Shown: positions 21,664 to 32,185 of the stretch, piece by piece
Layout: every line of letters begins with the position of its first letter
How positions within the stretch are numbered: the stretch's first letter is position 1
Assembly: GCA_963971405.1 (NCBI GenBank)
Contig: OZ020484.1
Location: 31,456,770-31,520,769, forward strand
Direction: 5' to 3'
DNA: 64,000 bases
Source: Psococerastis gibbosa
Taxonomy: Eukaryota > Arthropoda > Insecta > Psocodea > Psocidae
Program-made: the position numbers and the translations under genes
The notes under the pieces: model-generated
The model's database searches: none
What the model was told of the DNA's origin: nothing
Seen by the model: the letters and a program-made list of their open reading frames with translations, nothing else

Positions 21664-22072
21664 CAGTTCTATATAGGAGAGATGGGTAATTTGAGCGCGA
21701 CAGAAAAAGGTTTAACCTGGAGTCACCTGATAAATAAATAAAATAAATAAATAAATGAGGCCTGTTTGTTGTTTCTATTACTAAGCCAACCTAGCGGAGT
21801 TAGGGCTATAAATCCCTCTCTAACACTCAATTAGGAAGACCCGGTACCGCCTGCTTTACATGCCCTACGAAGCATGGCCAGAAAATGTAGCTAGTGTGGG
21901 ACTCGAACCAACAACTTTTCGGGTGAAAGTCAGAGTCCTTACCACTACGCTAGATGTCTTGACCTGATGTCATGTCTCCTATGACCAGCTATTGGGAAAA
22001 CGTACCAGGCTGCCCCGGGATTCAAAACATATTTTGGACGCGCTGAATGTCCCATGGTCATCTCTCCTATCC
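21664..22072. mobile_element. MITE (AGTTCTA family) carrying a SINE insertion
   Basis: The left end AGTTCTATATAGGAGAGATG is matched by inverted GGATAGGAGAGATG at the right. The interior 'TTTGGACGCGCTGAATGTCC' matches the family. A family A SINE (21732-21961) with its own target duplication sits inside, so the MITE is the older insertion. Confidence 0.65.
21732..21961 (-). repeat. tRNA-derived SINE (family A) with 7-bp target duplication
   Basis: ACCTGAT is at 21725-21731 and again at 21962-21968. On the minus strand the order is A box-like TAGCGTAGTGGTAAGG, B box GGTTCGAGTCCCAC, body TTTTCTGGCCATGCTTCG, and an (ATTT)n-like tail at the 21732 side. This is a complete, textbook SINE layout and defines the family limits. 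Confidence 0.85.
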
Positions 22073-22446
22073 CGATCTCGAGTTCTATTTATGTTCTAAT
22101 GCTCAATGCCAATTTTGAAATGTTGCCCCTATCATTTGTATGTACAATACACATTTTTTTCTCCTATTTTTTATGACTCATACCTGAACTGAATTGGAGG
22201 CACAAATGTATTGTAATTCTAAAGTAGCAGAAGAACCGCCGTGGCACGACAACGCAATTACTGTCTAGGCCTGAGGAATGTTACCTGATTCTCTCTCATG
22301 ACCTCTGCTCTGTTTAGGATGCTATGGTTGGCAACATGCCCAATAGCCGCGTTTTCCCTTAATGGTGAGGGTGGGCGTTGGGTGAACCCAGGGTCAGAAG
22401 AATTTTTTTAATTGCAGTGTGTGTTGAATCTAGAACCTTGACCTTT
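22073..22446. other. Gene-less block
   Basis: No gene or known repeat is recognised between the MITE and the next SINE. Confidence 0.35.
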
Positions 22447-22650
22447 TAAAAAAATAATAATAATAATGACTTTTTGTTCTATTACTAAGTCAACCTAGCG
22501 GAGTTAGGGCTATGAAGCCCTCTCTTTCACTCAACTAGGAATGCCCGGGACATGCCCTCCGAAGCATGGCCAGAAAATGTAGCATGTGTAGGACTCGAAC
22601 CAACAACCTTTCGGGTGAAAGTCAGAGTCCAATTCTCTACCAACTGGAAT
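22447..22650 (-). repeat. tRNA-derived SINE (family A)
   Basis: Reads as family A on the minus strand, with a (TAA)n-type tail at the low-coordinate side, the inverted GCCATGCTTCGG body motif and the B box complement GGACTCGAACC. The A box region is damaged (CCAATTCTCTACCAACTGG). Confidence 0.75.
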
Positions 22651-22948
22651 TTCTAAAGTAAAGGACGTGGAAGATACGATCCCCTGTAACTTTTCACGAT
22701 GTTTCACTAAGAGGAGCTTAAGGGAGAAAGTCCGATCTGCTCATGGAAATGTCGAAATCATATTAAAGAACTTTCCAAAATTGAAAGTTTCTCCATTTCT
22801 CTTTGTTTTTATACCCCATCCGTAAGCTCACTCTACATCTCTTCAAGCCGATTATCTCCAAAACTTTCTTTCATAGTCTATTTTGGAAACCGGATCCTTA
22901 AAGGTCTAAATGGAAATACAGTATGTCTTTCCATTCCCTTTTGCTACC

Positions 22949-23243
22949 ATATTGCCTGTCTATTATTCAATACAGGTTTACTCTGATGTCTTTCAATGCA
23001 CAATTAACCCCCCTCCCCCAAATGGGCTGGATCCGTTCCTGCATAAATTAGGGTATTTTCACTTTTTGGTACCGTATGTTGCATAAAGTTGTCTTCTACA
23101 ACTTTAATGAACCAATACTTTAAAAACTTGCTTAGTTACATAAATAAAAAATACGAATTTCCTGATTTCCTACGAGATTTCCTACACTCTTAAAATATTT
23201 TCCACTGCCTTCACTTTTGCATTGGATAGATCATTAGATGGGG
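22949..23243. repeat. Long direct repeat flanking a LINE, copy 1
   Basis: 'ATATTGCCTGTCTATTATTC' through 'TTGCATTGGATAGATCATTA' is repeated at 23914-24120 almost without change. This copy is 88 bases longer because of a segment with a CCCCCCTCCCCC tract between TTTCAAT and AAAGTTGTC. The two copies exactly bracket the LINE fragment at 23244-23913. A diverged relative of the distal half is at about 49815-49935. Confidence 0.75.
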
Positions 23244-23913
23244 TTTTTTTTTTCCTTCGTGGGGTCTTTTGTTTGAGTTCCTATAAGCGTCGACCTAGAA
23301 GGTCTTTTGCTTCCACGTTTGCCGTCTACGCCCATCTTATAACACCAGTCTTTTTGATGAATTCTAGTGTTTTTGTGATGGGATTAGATCGGATGGTTTC
23401 CTCTTCAGACTTAGGGTGGCCAAGAGCTTGATATCGAGTTTGTCCCAGCGCTTCACATTCAAAGAGAATGTGTTCAGCTGTTTCTTCTTCAACTTCACAC
23501 AGTCTGCATCTACTGTCGTTTTTCACGCCAACCCTATGCATGTGTTTGTTGAAGTGGCCGTGGCCCGTAAGCGTGCCAACCACCCTTCTAGCTTGCTCTC
23601 TACTTAAAGAGAGAAGCTGATCGGTGAGCTTTTTACTAGGACCCGGAATAACCTTCTTAGCAAATCTGCTTTCCGGGACTTTCTTCCATTCCTCTGCAGT
23701 TTTTCTCTGCACCCATTTTTGTACAGAAGTACGGGCCTGGCAATAAGCCATCCCGTACTTAGGTTCTGCACCAATGAATGGCGTTTCTGCACCTTTTCGA
23801 ACCAGCTCGTCGGCTCTTTCATTCCCATCAAAGTTCGAGTGCGCCGGGACCCAAATCAGGGAGACTGAGTTTTCCCGACACACTTTTATTAGGAGGTTGG
23901 TGCAGTGCCACAC
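23244..23913 (-). pseudogene. 5'-truncated LINE: RNase H end and zinc-finger tail
   Basis: The minus strand is open for 195 codons. It contains V-P-A-H-S-N-F-x-G-N-E-R-A-D (last part of an RNase H domain with its catalytic Asp), a linker, then G-H-x-x-F-N-K-H-M-H-R-V-G and C-x-x-C-x(7)-E-H-I-L-F-x-C, the zinc-finger-like end typical of RNase H-bearing animal LINEs. The frame stops near 23326 and a run of 10 T at 23244-23253 is its poly-A tail. Endonuclease and reverse transcriptase are absent, as is usual for incomplete target-primed reverse transcription. The frame is unbroken, so the insertion is young. Confidence 0.8.
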
Positions 23914-24120
23914 ATATTGCCGGTCTATTATTCAATACAGGTTTACTCTGATGTCTTTCAATAAAGTTGTCTTCTACAACTTTAATGAATCAGTACTTTA
24001 AAAACTTGCTTAGTTACATAAATAAAAAATACGAATTTCCTGATTTCCTACGAGATTTCCTACACTCTTAAAATATTTTCCACTGCCTTCACTTTTGCAT
24101 TGGATAGATCATTAGATGGG
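23914..24120. repeat. Long direct repeat flanking a LINE, copy 2
   Basis: Starts 'ATATTGCCGGTCTATTATTC' directly at the LINE's truncated 5' edge and ends GATGGG, the same bases that precede the LINE's poly-A side in copy 1. I count only a few substitutions. It is either an unusually long target-site duplication or half of a segmental duplication. Confidence 0.75.
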
Positions 24121-24770
24121 TTCCTTATACTTTAAAAATCCACTGCACTTTACTACCGTAATCCGAGCAAACTTTGGGACACTAAATTGACGGTAAAATA
24201 GCAAATTTAAAAACCCAATTTCAAATCAGTTAAAATTTTATTTTTTATTTATGCGATCATTGGATCTTACGATCATTAAAGAATTATTGCGAATTAGTTG
24301 GCCTAGGAATATTAAATTAAAATATTAAAGTTCTTGGATGAGAATAGGCTACACTGATACAGTAATTTTAATTTTAATTAATAAAATTAAAAATTTAAAA
24401 CCGGCGCCATTGGCCTATGAAATTTAACCCTCCCTTGTAATATACTAGCTTTACCTTATGGACCGTTTTCACGCCAATGAGTAGCGTCTCTCACAGAAGA
24501 AAACATTGTTCTAACTGAGCTATTATTTGATTGGCCCACATTTCTGGTAGTCACGTACACTGGCGGTTTCAACTAACATCAATCTGACCAATGCGGTTGT
24601 TATCTATTTATACGATAATACAGTTTCATTTTTTCCCATGTTCTAATTGGTTTCTCGGCCAGATAATTCATTATTATTAGTAGTATTGGCTAGGGACCTA
24701 GGGTTTATGGGAGGTAGCCTATATTGGGTAGTATTAATCAAATAATAACTTTTTGTTCTATAGTTCTATC
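24121..24770. other. Gene-less AT-rich block
   Basis: No gene is seen. 'TAATAACTTTTTGTTCTATA' near 24745 is a scrap of the family A SINE tail. Confidence 0.35.
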
Positions 24771-25195
24771 TTAATATATATATATTTCGACTGTCCGTGT
24801 GTATGTTCCGGGCCTCCTCTCAAACGACTGGACCGATTATGATGAATATTGTTGTGTGTATTCAAGGAGGTTCGAGGATGGTTTAGATTAACACTTTCGT
24901 CCACTGGAGAATGTTTTTATAATTTGATTTTGGGATATTTTACACTGGCAGACTGCCGACATCAACCGACATCTAGCGGCAGACTGCTACCATTAATCTT
25001 CGTTTATCCCGACAGTTGGTGCTGCGTGTGTGTTGTGTGTGACCTCAATTAATTTACATGAACAGTGACTGCGAGGCCGTATGCCGAGCTGCCGCCCGAT
25101 TTACATGAGCAGTGACCGCGAGGCCGAAGGCCGAGCTGCCGCCCGCCGCAGGCGCAAGTTGTGGTGGCAGCAGCCGAAGGCTGCGCCGGGAACCG
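24771..25195 (+). mobile_element. Dispersed element with GACTGGACCGATT motif and GC-rich tandem
   Basis: (AT)n, then 'CGACTGTCCGTGTGTATG' and 'AACGACTGGACCGATTATG' is a repeat phrase I recall from several insect genomes. It is followed by 'TTTACATGA.CAGTGAC.GCGAGGCCG' in two tandem copies of about 45 bases (about 25055-25145). No protein is encoded. The superfamily is unknown. Confidence 0.4.
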
Positions 25196-25212
25196 CTTGT
25201 ATTTCTATAAAA

Positions 25213-25608
25213 TCTAACCCCTGCTTTCAGCATTTCTACTTTAAGCAGCCCTGTCAGCCTGGCGGGGTGATTGAGTCTGTTTCTTAACTTGAAGCCGGAG
25301 GGGGCTGGGGGGCTGACTTGAGGCAACCTACGGCAGGTGCAAACTTCTTTAATTTAGGGAGATGGGAAGTTGACTGAAAGGGTGAACCTCTTCATTGTAG
25401 TGGATTCCGAATCACTTGAGGAACATAATCAAGTCACACGGTTAGTTCAGAGGTGACCAGGACTCGCCGTACTTAGTCTGATTGGCAGTCTCACCGCGTT
25501 ATCATGTCCCACCATGTTCCCCTGCCAATGCTGTGCACACTACCAAGTCTGCAGCAGTTATGAACAGGCTCTGTTCTGCTGGATTCAACTTGGTATCGTC
25601 GTTGGCGT
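25213..25608 (-). repeat. Dispersed retroposon family E
   Basis: Minus-oriented copy. 'CCTGCTTTCAGCATTTCTAC' at one side and 'ATTCAACTTGGTATCGTCG' at the other match 53070-53447 and 56344-56706. It lacks the (AAC)n tail. Confidence 0.65.
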
Positions 25609-25810
25609 ATATATACAGTCTATTTAATGTTGTTGGTAGAAACTTTTGCAACTTCTAGATTTGATACAAATACGCAAGCACTTTTAAAAGAACTGTGGAG
25701 ATGAGATGCCTTCCATTCACATTACAATACCGTAGAAAAAAAAATAGACACATCGCATTCGCATAGATCTGTTGTCCTAAGCCCGATAAGACAAATATTG
25801 GTAACTCGGC

Positions 25811-26524
25811 TGCGCCAGTCGGGAAGTTAGCTACAAACTATATTGGGGAAGTAAGTGCTATTCTGCTGGCTCTGAGGAAAATTACAGAATTGCGATGGGA
25901 AAATAGAAAAGTCGTCGTCTTCGTTGACTCTCAGGCTGCCATCTCGTCGATTGCTAGCTACGAACACAACGAGGACTTTGATATTCTGCAATGCAGGAAA
26001 ATCGTGAGCAATCTCATCCGCACTGGCTGCACCATAGTACTACAATGGATCCCTGGGCAAGCTGATGTCCATGGAAATGAGGAAGCGGATAGACTCGCCA
26101 GAGAGGGAGCTGCTATGGAACAACCTGACAAACCCATGACCTTAAGTGACTGTAAGAGGCATACCTAAGAATTCTTTCAGGTTAAGTGCGGGACAGCTCA
26201 CAGGACCGACGCCGCTGGAAAAACTAGTGCAGAAGAAAGACAGGCCGCCAAAGAACCTACCCAGATACCAGTCAGTTGCGGAATTTAGGTTAACTACGGG
26301 TCATCACTACCTTCAGAAACATCTCCACCGTATAGGTGTAGCAGCGGAGCCTTTCTGCCCTTTATGCGACACCCGGGAAGAGATGGACGGAAATCATCTT
26401 AAGACGTGCCAGGCTCTTGTCAGTAGCAGAGGTTCACCAGATTATGTGTTGTATTGGGCTGCAAGAAAGCTGATGGCGGAAGCGTAGTGCTATGGTGTAA
26501 TTAAAAAAAAAAAAAAAAAAAAAA
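25811..26524 (+). pseudogene. 5'-truncated LINE with 11-bp target duplication and poly-A
   Basis: GGTAACTCGGC at 25800-25810 recurs at 26525-26535, bracketing the insert. The frame from 25812 gives N-Y-I-G-E-V-S-A-I (RNase H Glu), F-V-D-S-Q-A-A (Asp) and V-H-G-N-E-E-A-D (Asp). A shift near 26150 moves the rest into another frame: F-R-L-T-T-G-H-H-Y-L-Q-K-H-L-H-R-I-G and C-P-L-C-x(10)-H-L-K-T-C, the RNase H-LINE zinc tail. The stop precedes a 22-base poly-A (26503-26524). The same class of element as 23244-23913 but a different family. The right flank is SINE family C sequence, so the LINE landed in a SINE. Confidence 0.85.
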
Positions 26525-26605
26525 GGTAACTCGGCGGCTGAGAATGTTACTGACCACAATATTCCAAATAGAGCACTTGTCAAGAAGGAGAATCTTACAC
26601 CCATA

Positions 26606-26825
26606 ATAAATAAATAAATAAGGACATTTTTTGTTCTATTACTAAGCCAACCTGGCGGTGTTAGGGCTATAAAGCCCTCTCTTACAATCTACTAGGAAGG
26701 GCCGGGACCGCCTGCTTTACATGCCTTCCGAAGCATGGCCAGAAAATGTAGGAAGTGTAGGACTGGAACCAACAACCTTTCGGGTGAAAGTCAGAGTCCG
26801 TACCACTACTCTACATGTCTTGACA
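26606..26825 (-). repeat. tRNA-derived SINE (family A)
   Basis: An (AATA)n tail at the low-coordinate side, inverted GCCATGCTTCGG body and B box complement match the copy at 21732-21961. 'TACATGTCTTGAC' marks its head. Confidence 0.8.
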
Positions 26826-26830
26826 TAATG

Positions 26831-29325
26831 ACTTGTGCCATGCCATTTTTACATAACCTATTAGTTTGTAGATTTCTTACCGTATGTCCGTATAAAGTTT
26901 AGTATGATAGGCCTACCATATGAAATTACTCCAGTAGATAGCCCTACAGTATACATAAGTGATCTATGGACGTAAATATCCTCAACAAAAATTGATATAT
27001 TTTATAGGCATAACAAACATTTCAAAGGTAAGTTGCTGGATGAATGAGGGGAAGGAATAGGTAACAGCAGCCACATGCACTTGTGCCCCCCCCCCCCCTC
27101 AAGTAGAAAAACTTTTTTAATCAAACCATGTTATTCTTCTCTCCGTTATAAGAAGACTCTGTTAAGTTTTTTGTTTCGATATTTCATACGGAGCCGTCGA
27201 GACGTTTTCCAATACCGTCGGCTCTTTCTGTTTTTCTAACGTGTTCAATTTCGTTACGTAAAGACTTTTTTTTTAACTTTTGCTCGTATGAAATTTCAAA
27301 AACATTAGTTCTTGAGATTGACACTTAAAATGCTGTGCAATATTACCGACAACTTCGGCCATATCTTGGGAATCTTGTGCAAAATTATTTCCGATGATCT
27401 GCGCATGCATTGAAAGAAATATAGAAAGAAAGAAAGAAAGAAAATTGTCTTTATTTTCAAAATGGGCGAATTTTGGGCCTTTCATTCCACTCTTACAACT
27501 AACCCATAATAATTGAGAAAAAGCAAAACGCTGTATTGGGAGAAAATGAAAAACTGCATTAGAATGACAACCTATTCAACGTCTGATGAGTGGTAGGTCA
27601 GCAACATGTCCATTTTCTCTCAATTTAAGTACAGCTTCGCTGAAAAAACAATTGCACACATTAATGCAATCGGTAGATATTTCATTACAGTACCTACTTA
27701 CAGAGTTCTGAAGAAGCTTCATTCTTTAGAGCTCTAATATATCGTAGAAACAGATTTGTTTATTAGGAAAAATAACGTCTGCTGTCTAAATGGTCAAAAT
27801 GTCCTGCATTGAAAAATTACAATGTGAAGAGGCTTTTTGAAAAAATTTCCATTGCATTTTCAGTGTAATTGGCAGTGTTTTTTTAAACTCATAACATACA
27901 AATTCTTCTTGCAGAAGCCGTTCGTGTTGAATCATTTCCATTTCTTAAATTTCAAAAGCTCCACATTTTAATGAATATTCATCTGTGACATTTACAATTG
28001 TAGATGTTTGCAATTTATTCATTTTCAATATCAGAGACCCCCGTCAGACCCTTATCTCCTTGGCCAGCTGGAACGGAGAGACATTTTCCGAAGGGTTCTT
28101 CTGACTTGTGTCATTGAAGACGGTTCTTTGATTTTCCAACCCTATATGACATTTCTTTTGCTGTCGCTATTGTTTCCTATAGCAATACACAAAAGATAGC
28201 AATACACAAAAGTTGTTTTTTGTGGCCAATGCTTTCCTTTCTTTAAGAACCCTTCGGACCTTTATGAGGGGCATATACATTTTTACATGGTCCTTTTTTA
28301 CCGTTACTTTACTGACTTGGGAGACGTTTGGTTTTATTAAAATTCATATTTTTTTCGTGAAATTGTTCTAGATTGACGAAAAAAAGACATGAGGTATACA
28401 GAAAAAAACGGTAATTTCCGTTATAAAAGAGAAAACACTTACCTAAATTCTGCGGGGTGGCCTAATGGGCGCGTAGTAAAGCTAACCACCAAGAAAGTGA
28501 GCGCCCCAATCAAATAAATTGAAATAAATAAATTCTGTTTTTGGTGCCCCTACAATTTGGCGCCCAGTCAAGGGGGACCGGCCCTGTATTTATACTACAA
28601 TATATCTGCTGTTATATTAATGAATCTTATGGCTGCAACATTATGCTGGGCAGTGATCCTTCATATGCGTCTATGATAATCAATATCCTGTCTAATGGTA
28701 CCCGTTATATGGTTTTATGTTGTAGGTACTAATGTAGGCCTACCCTTGTCAAACTAGAATCTCATGTCTACCTAATGTTTCCGGTTATACTAACTAGCAA
28801 TTCTTTGATTTGCTAGTGACTTCTCAGATATGGAACTTACAAAATACCGCAGCCTCCAAGCTATTGAAAGAGTCCATTCCAGAGTAATATTACTTTTGAA
28901 CATACCGTAGAAAACAACAAGACTTATAGCTCCCGAAGATTTTAAATTTTGGTGTGAACTTTGCATGTGTAGAAATTCATTATTATTATTTATTAATTTA
29001 CCATTTCTTCCTAAAAATAAAATTTTACTCTTTCTCATTACTGCAATACTTCTTTCTACTTGCTTTCCGTCAACTTTATCTTGATCTGGCGGAACTCCTG
29101 GTTGGTAAGTTTTGACGGCTCTTCAGGTGAAAAGGGGTAATCGACTGTAAGTTCTTTCCTCACATCGTCTATTTCCTTTCAACGAGCATTGGGGCTTTTA
29201 GGGCGAATACATACTCGAAAGTCTGTATTGGAGTATAACTTCTCCAGGAGTGGATCTGAATGTACTAGTACTTTTTAATCGTTTATTTCTGTCTTTCTTG
29301 CTGCAAATGATTTTTATTGAGTTAG
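26831..29325. other. Gene-less block
   Basis: Contains the short (GAAA)n-edged repeat at 27410-27506 (copy of 720-818) and a poly-C run near 27086-27098. Short frames show no recognisable domain, conserved motif or paired splice sites. Confidence 0.4.
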
Positions 29326-29565
29326 TGCTTTCCTATATATACGTTAGTGAATTTATAAGGAAAGCTTTGTGATGGTTGAAATTATCAATTTCAATATTTC
29401 AACGGTTTTTCACCTTTTGAGGCCCCAAGAAAGCCATGAAGTGTTTTTTCCGAAATGTCTGTCTGCTTGCCTGTTGATTTGTCTGTCAGTCTGTAACTCG
29501 ATTTGGGGCAAAAATTATCGATAAAATACGACGTAATTCGGCGTGTAGGTTCACCACGGGTGTAC
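29326..29565 (+). mobile_element. Fragment of the ~0.8-kb (CAGA)n element
   Basis: Starts GTGCTTTCCTATATATACG, includes GGAAAGCTTTGTGATGG and a GTCTGT-rich tract, then GTAGGTTCACCACGG. Colinear with 62177-62410. The remaining part is absent. Confidence 0.65.
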
Positions 29566-29949
29566 GGGTTATTTTTCCTTTTTTGTTTGATACAGGTACA
29601 TACCCCCATAAGCGACTAAAACATGTTCACTCGTACCGGTTGTTTCAATGAATGAGCTGAAGTGTTGCATATTACCGACTGATTATTGAAGCTCTCCAGA
29701 AGTTTTTTCACAGTTTTGATACATACATCCGCCACTGTGTATCAAAAAGGCTGAGAAGTTATTTACTAAGTGTAAAACTCGTAAAAGGAACTTCTAAACT
29801 GCACGCAGAACCTTTCATATCATACTTGAGCTTCCACAGCAGAAGCAGTGATAGGCATGATTATCCCTCTTTTACGTTCTTTAATTCGTTTTTAAAAATG
29901 ACGACCGGTTCAGCCTACATATACTAGCCACTTACCTTGCTTGGTAGGC
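29566..29949. other. Gene-less block
   Basis: Nothing is recognised between the element fragment and the tandem array. Confidence 0.35.
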
Positions 29950-30760
29950 TACATCCGTATACGTACAGCTAGAGCCAGAAAATTCTCCATTATTGCTTTC
30001 TAATCTCTTCAGAAGTCCTGTTCTACCATTGTCGTGCGCTGCTAAGTCAGAACACGTCAGACCTATGCCAATTAGTTTGGGGTGAGAGCCTTGCTGAAGG
30101 TCTTTTGATGTCTTCTTCGCCAAATCGTAATTTCCCTCACTTCACGGTTACTCTAATTCTAAGTAGTCTGCTGCAAGGGACTTTGCGGAACTTCTTCAGA
30201 AACAAATAGTTTAATTATTGTGATGCACTGGTCTGCGAAAAGATCTCTGATCTTAGCCTACTCTTCATTCGCTTCACCGTGCTTCTTCTTATACTATGTT
30301 TTATTACCGTTTCAGCTGCACGAGCCTTTGTGGAACCTCTTTTGAAGTCATGTTTCACCGCTTTAATGCACTGCTCTGCGATAACATCTCTGATGGTCTT
30401 AGTCCATTCGCTTTTCATTCGCATCACTGTTTTTCTTAACTAACTACATTCCAACTAGAAATTTCTATTTTGCCAATTAGCCTGCTGCGAGGGGCTTGTG
30501 GAACCTCTTCTGAAGTCTTGTTTCTCCGCTTTAATGCACTGCTCTGCGATAGCATCTCTGATGGTCTTAGTCCATTCGCTTTTCATTCGCATCACTGTTT
30601 TTCTTAACTAACTACATTCCAACCAGAAATTTCTATTTTGCCAATTAGCCTGCTGCGAGGGGCTTGTGGAGCCTCTTCTGAAGTCTTGTTTCACCGCTAT
30701 GATGCATTGCTCCGTCAGAGCATGTCAGACCTTTGCCAATTAGTCTGATAGGGCTGCTGG
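29950..30760. repeat. Tandem array, unit 168 bp
   Basis: CCTGCTGCGAGGGGCTTGTG occurs at 30481 and 30649, exactly 168 bases apart; the preceding unit (from about 30312) has a diverged start. The two central units are nearly identical over 'ATCTCTGATGGTCTTAGTCC' and 'TTCATTCGCATCACTG'. Units before about 30312 and after 30700 are more diverged, a common pattern for arrays that exchange mainly in the middle. No protein frame is conserved. Confidence 0.8.
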
Positions 30761-31299
30761 TCAGTTCACTTTCCCGTGGACGTGCATGTGGGTCGCCGTG
30801 AGCCCAACCATGACTCTCTTAATAAGAAGAACTGCTGCGCCCACACATCCATGCCCCCAGGCCATCTTACTGGAGTTTTAGAGTGACTGGCGGGTAACAC
30901 ACTGGCTTAGGCCGAATTACACTAAGAAAAATGTGGCTTGCCCCAAGACATAAGGTGACCACGGAGGTGACAGGCTGCTTTATCCTTATTTCAAGAAAGA
31001 GAAGTTACTTGCAAAGAAGTGTGTTGAGCTAAGACTTTCTTATAGATTCTTGTCGCATGAGATCTTATCGCTTATTGGCTTTATACACTTAATACTTGTA
31101 AACAGTCCGATTTCTCGGTGTCTCACCTGCGTTTTTAAATGCTTTGAACACATCAACTTGTTGAGGATCCTTAGGCACAAAGAGTCTTAATGGCAAGTGT
31201 CTTAGGTCAAGAGACTTGCCCAAAAGGGGTCTTGCCCCAAGAATTTCGCAGCTCAGCCTTGATGGTCTTCTTACAACTAGGAACAGTGCTTCCTTGTTC
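30761..31299. other. Gene-less block
   Basis: Nothing recognisable before the LINE scrap that follows. Confidence 0.3.
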
Positions 31300-31317
31300 C
31301 AAACAAAAAAAAAAGCA

Positions 31318-31485
31318 CTTTTTGCGCTATCTCCATTTCAGGCAGAACGGGATCTATCCGCACTACGCCAATCATCCGATCAGAACCTCCCAGCTTCTTG
31401 CTGAGTTTGAGATGAGCTCGCTCAGGAATAGGAGGGTGTCTGCGGACTGTATATTCTTCCACAAGTTAATATACTTGAAAGGGTT
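31318..31485 (+). pseudogene. LINE ORF2 scrap (region after the reverse transcriptase)
   Basis: The frame reads Y-L-H-F-R-Q-N-G, then L-A-E-F-E-M-S-S-L-R-N-R-R-x(5)-C-I-F-F-H-K-L-I. The F-x-x-x-S-L-x-x-R-R ... F-x-x-K-L pattern is typical of the post-RT region of Jockey/CR1-like elements. It is open for about 55 codons, then lost. The flanks show no further ORF2. Confidence 0.5.
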
Positions 31486-31785
31486 ATCTCAGAGTCAATG
31501 AGAGGAACACAAGATTAAGAACTCTGTTTGTGGCTGATTCACTATCAAGGCTCCAGTCTCCTGTCTAGAATTTTAAAAAATAATTATCGAACATGGTGAC
31601 CCCTTTTGCAGCTTACCTCTGTTTAAAATTTGTTTACGGGGTTTTATGAATTGACGATTGCTAATTAACGCTTACCTAATTACTTTTAATTTTAATTGTT
31701 AAATATTTCTGTTTTGTAAATTGCTAATTGCTATGTTGTTATTGTAAATGCCTTCGTCATTGGATACATTTATTTCTGTTGCTGA

Positions 31786-32172
31786 TGTAGCTTGTTGAAG
31801 GACGATGCAATTGAATAAGCAGTGTAGACTTGAATTGGTTTGTATTGCAGTGCTTCGACTCAAGTTAGAGTAATTTAACACACAGTGGTTACAATATGAG
31901 CTGTGAGACGAGAACGATACATGCTTACAATTAATATTGAATTTGATCCAGCCTGCTTCCATATAGAAAAACCAACTCTGTGTCCACAGCTAAAGGAGCT
32001 GATGAGACACAGAGGGTAGATTAAAGATATTATTGAATAAGAGAAATAAATGCGTAAAAGGAAGATTGAGGAATATTGAATTATCTGAATGTGAACAGCG
32101 CCATCTAACGGGAAAAAGGTGAAGCTGGAAGCAGACTGGTTATTACACATGTGGGACTAAGTGGTCCCCACA
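31786..32172 (-). repeat. 3' LTR of the CsRn1-type element
   Basis: 387 bases, identical to the 5' LTR except one transition at 32052. On the minus strand it starts TGTGGGGACC and ends AAGCTACA. Open frames inside the LTR (for example at 31875-32150) appear in both copies and have no known role. Confidence 0.95.
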
Positions 32173-32175
32173 TTA

Positions 32176-32185
32176 CCCCCCTCCT
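32176..32185 (-). promoter_or_regulatory. Polypurine tract for plus-strand priming
   Basis: The minus strand reads AGGAGGGGGG followed by TAA and then the LTR's TG. It overlaps the pol stop codon. Its position directly before the 3' LTR is diagnostic. Confidence 0.85.

Noticed and set aside
23604-23831. Second minus-strand frame within the LINE
   Set aside because: Out-of-frame shadow of the RNase H/zinc-tail frame.
19530-30760. CRISPR array among the tandem repeats
   Set aside because: Units are 152-168 bp without short constant repeats and variable spacers, in animal DNA.
31699-31962. Frame starting in the 3' LTR, identical at its start to the long gag frame
   Set aside because: LTR sequence duplicated by the element's structure; not a separate gene.
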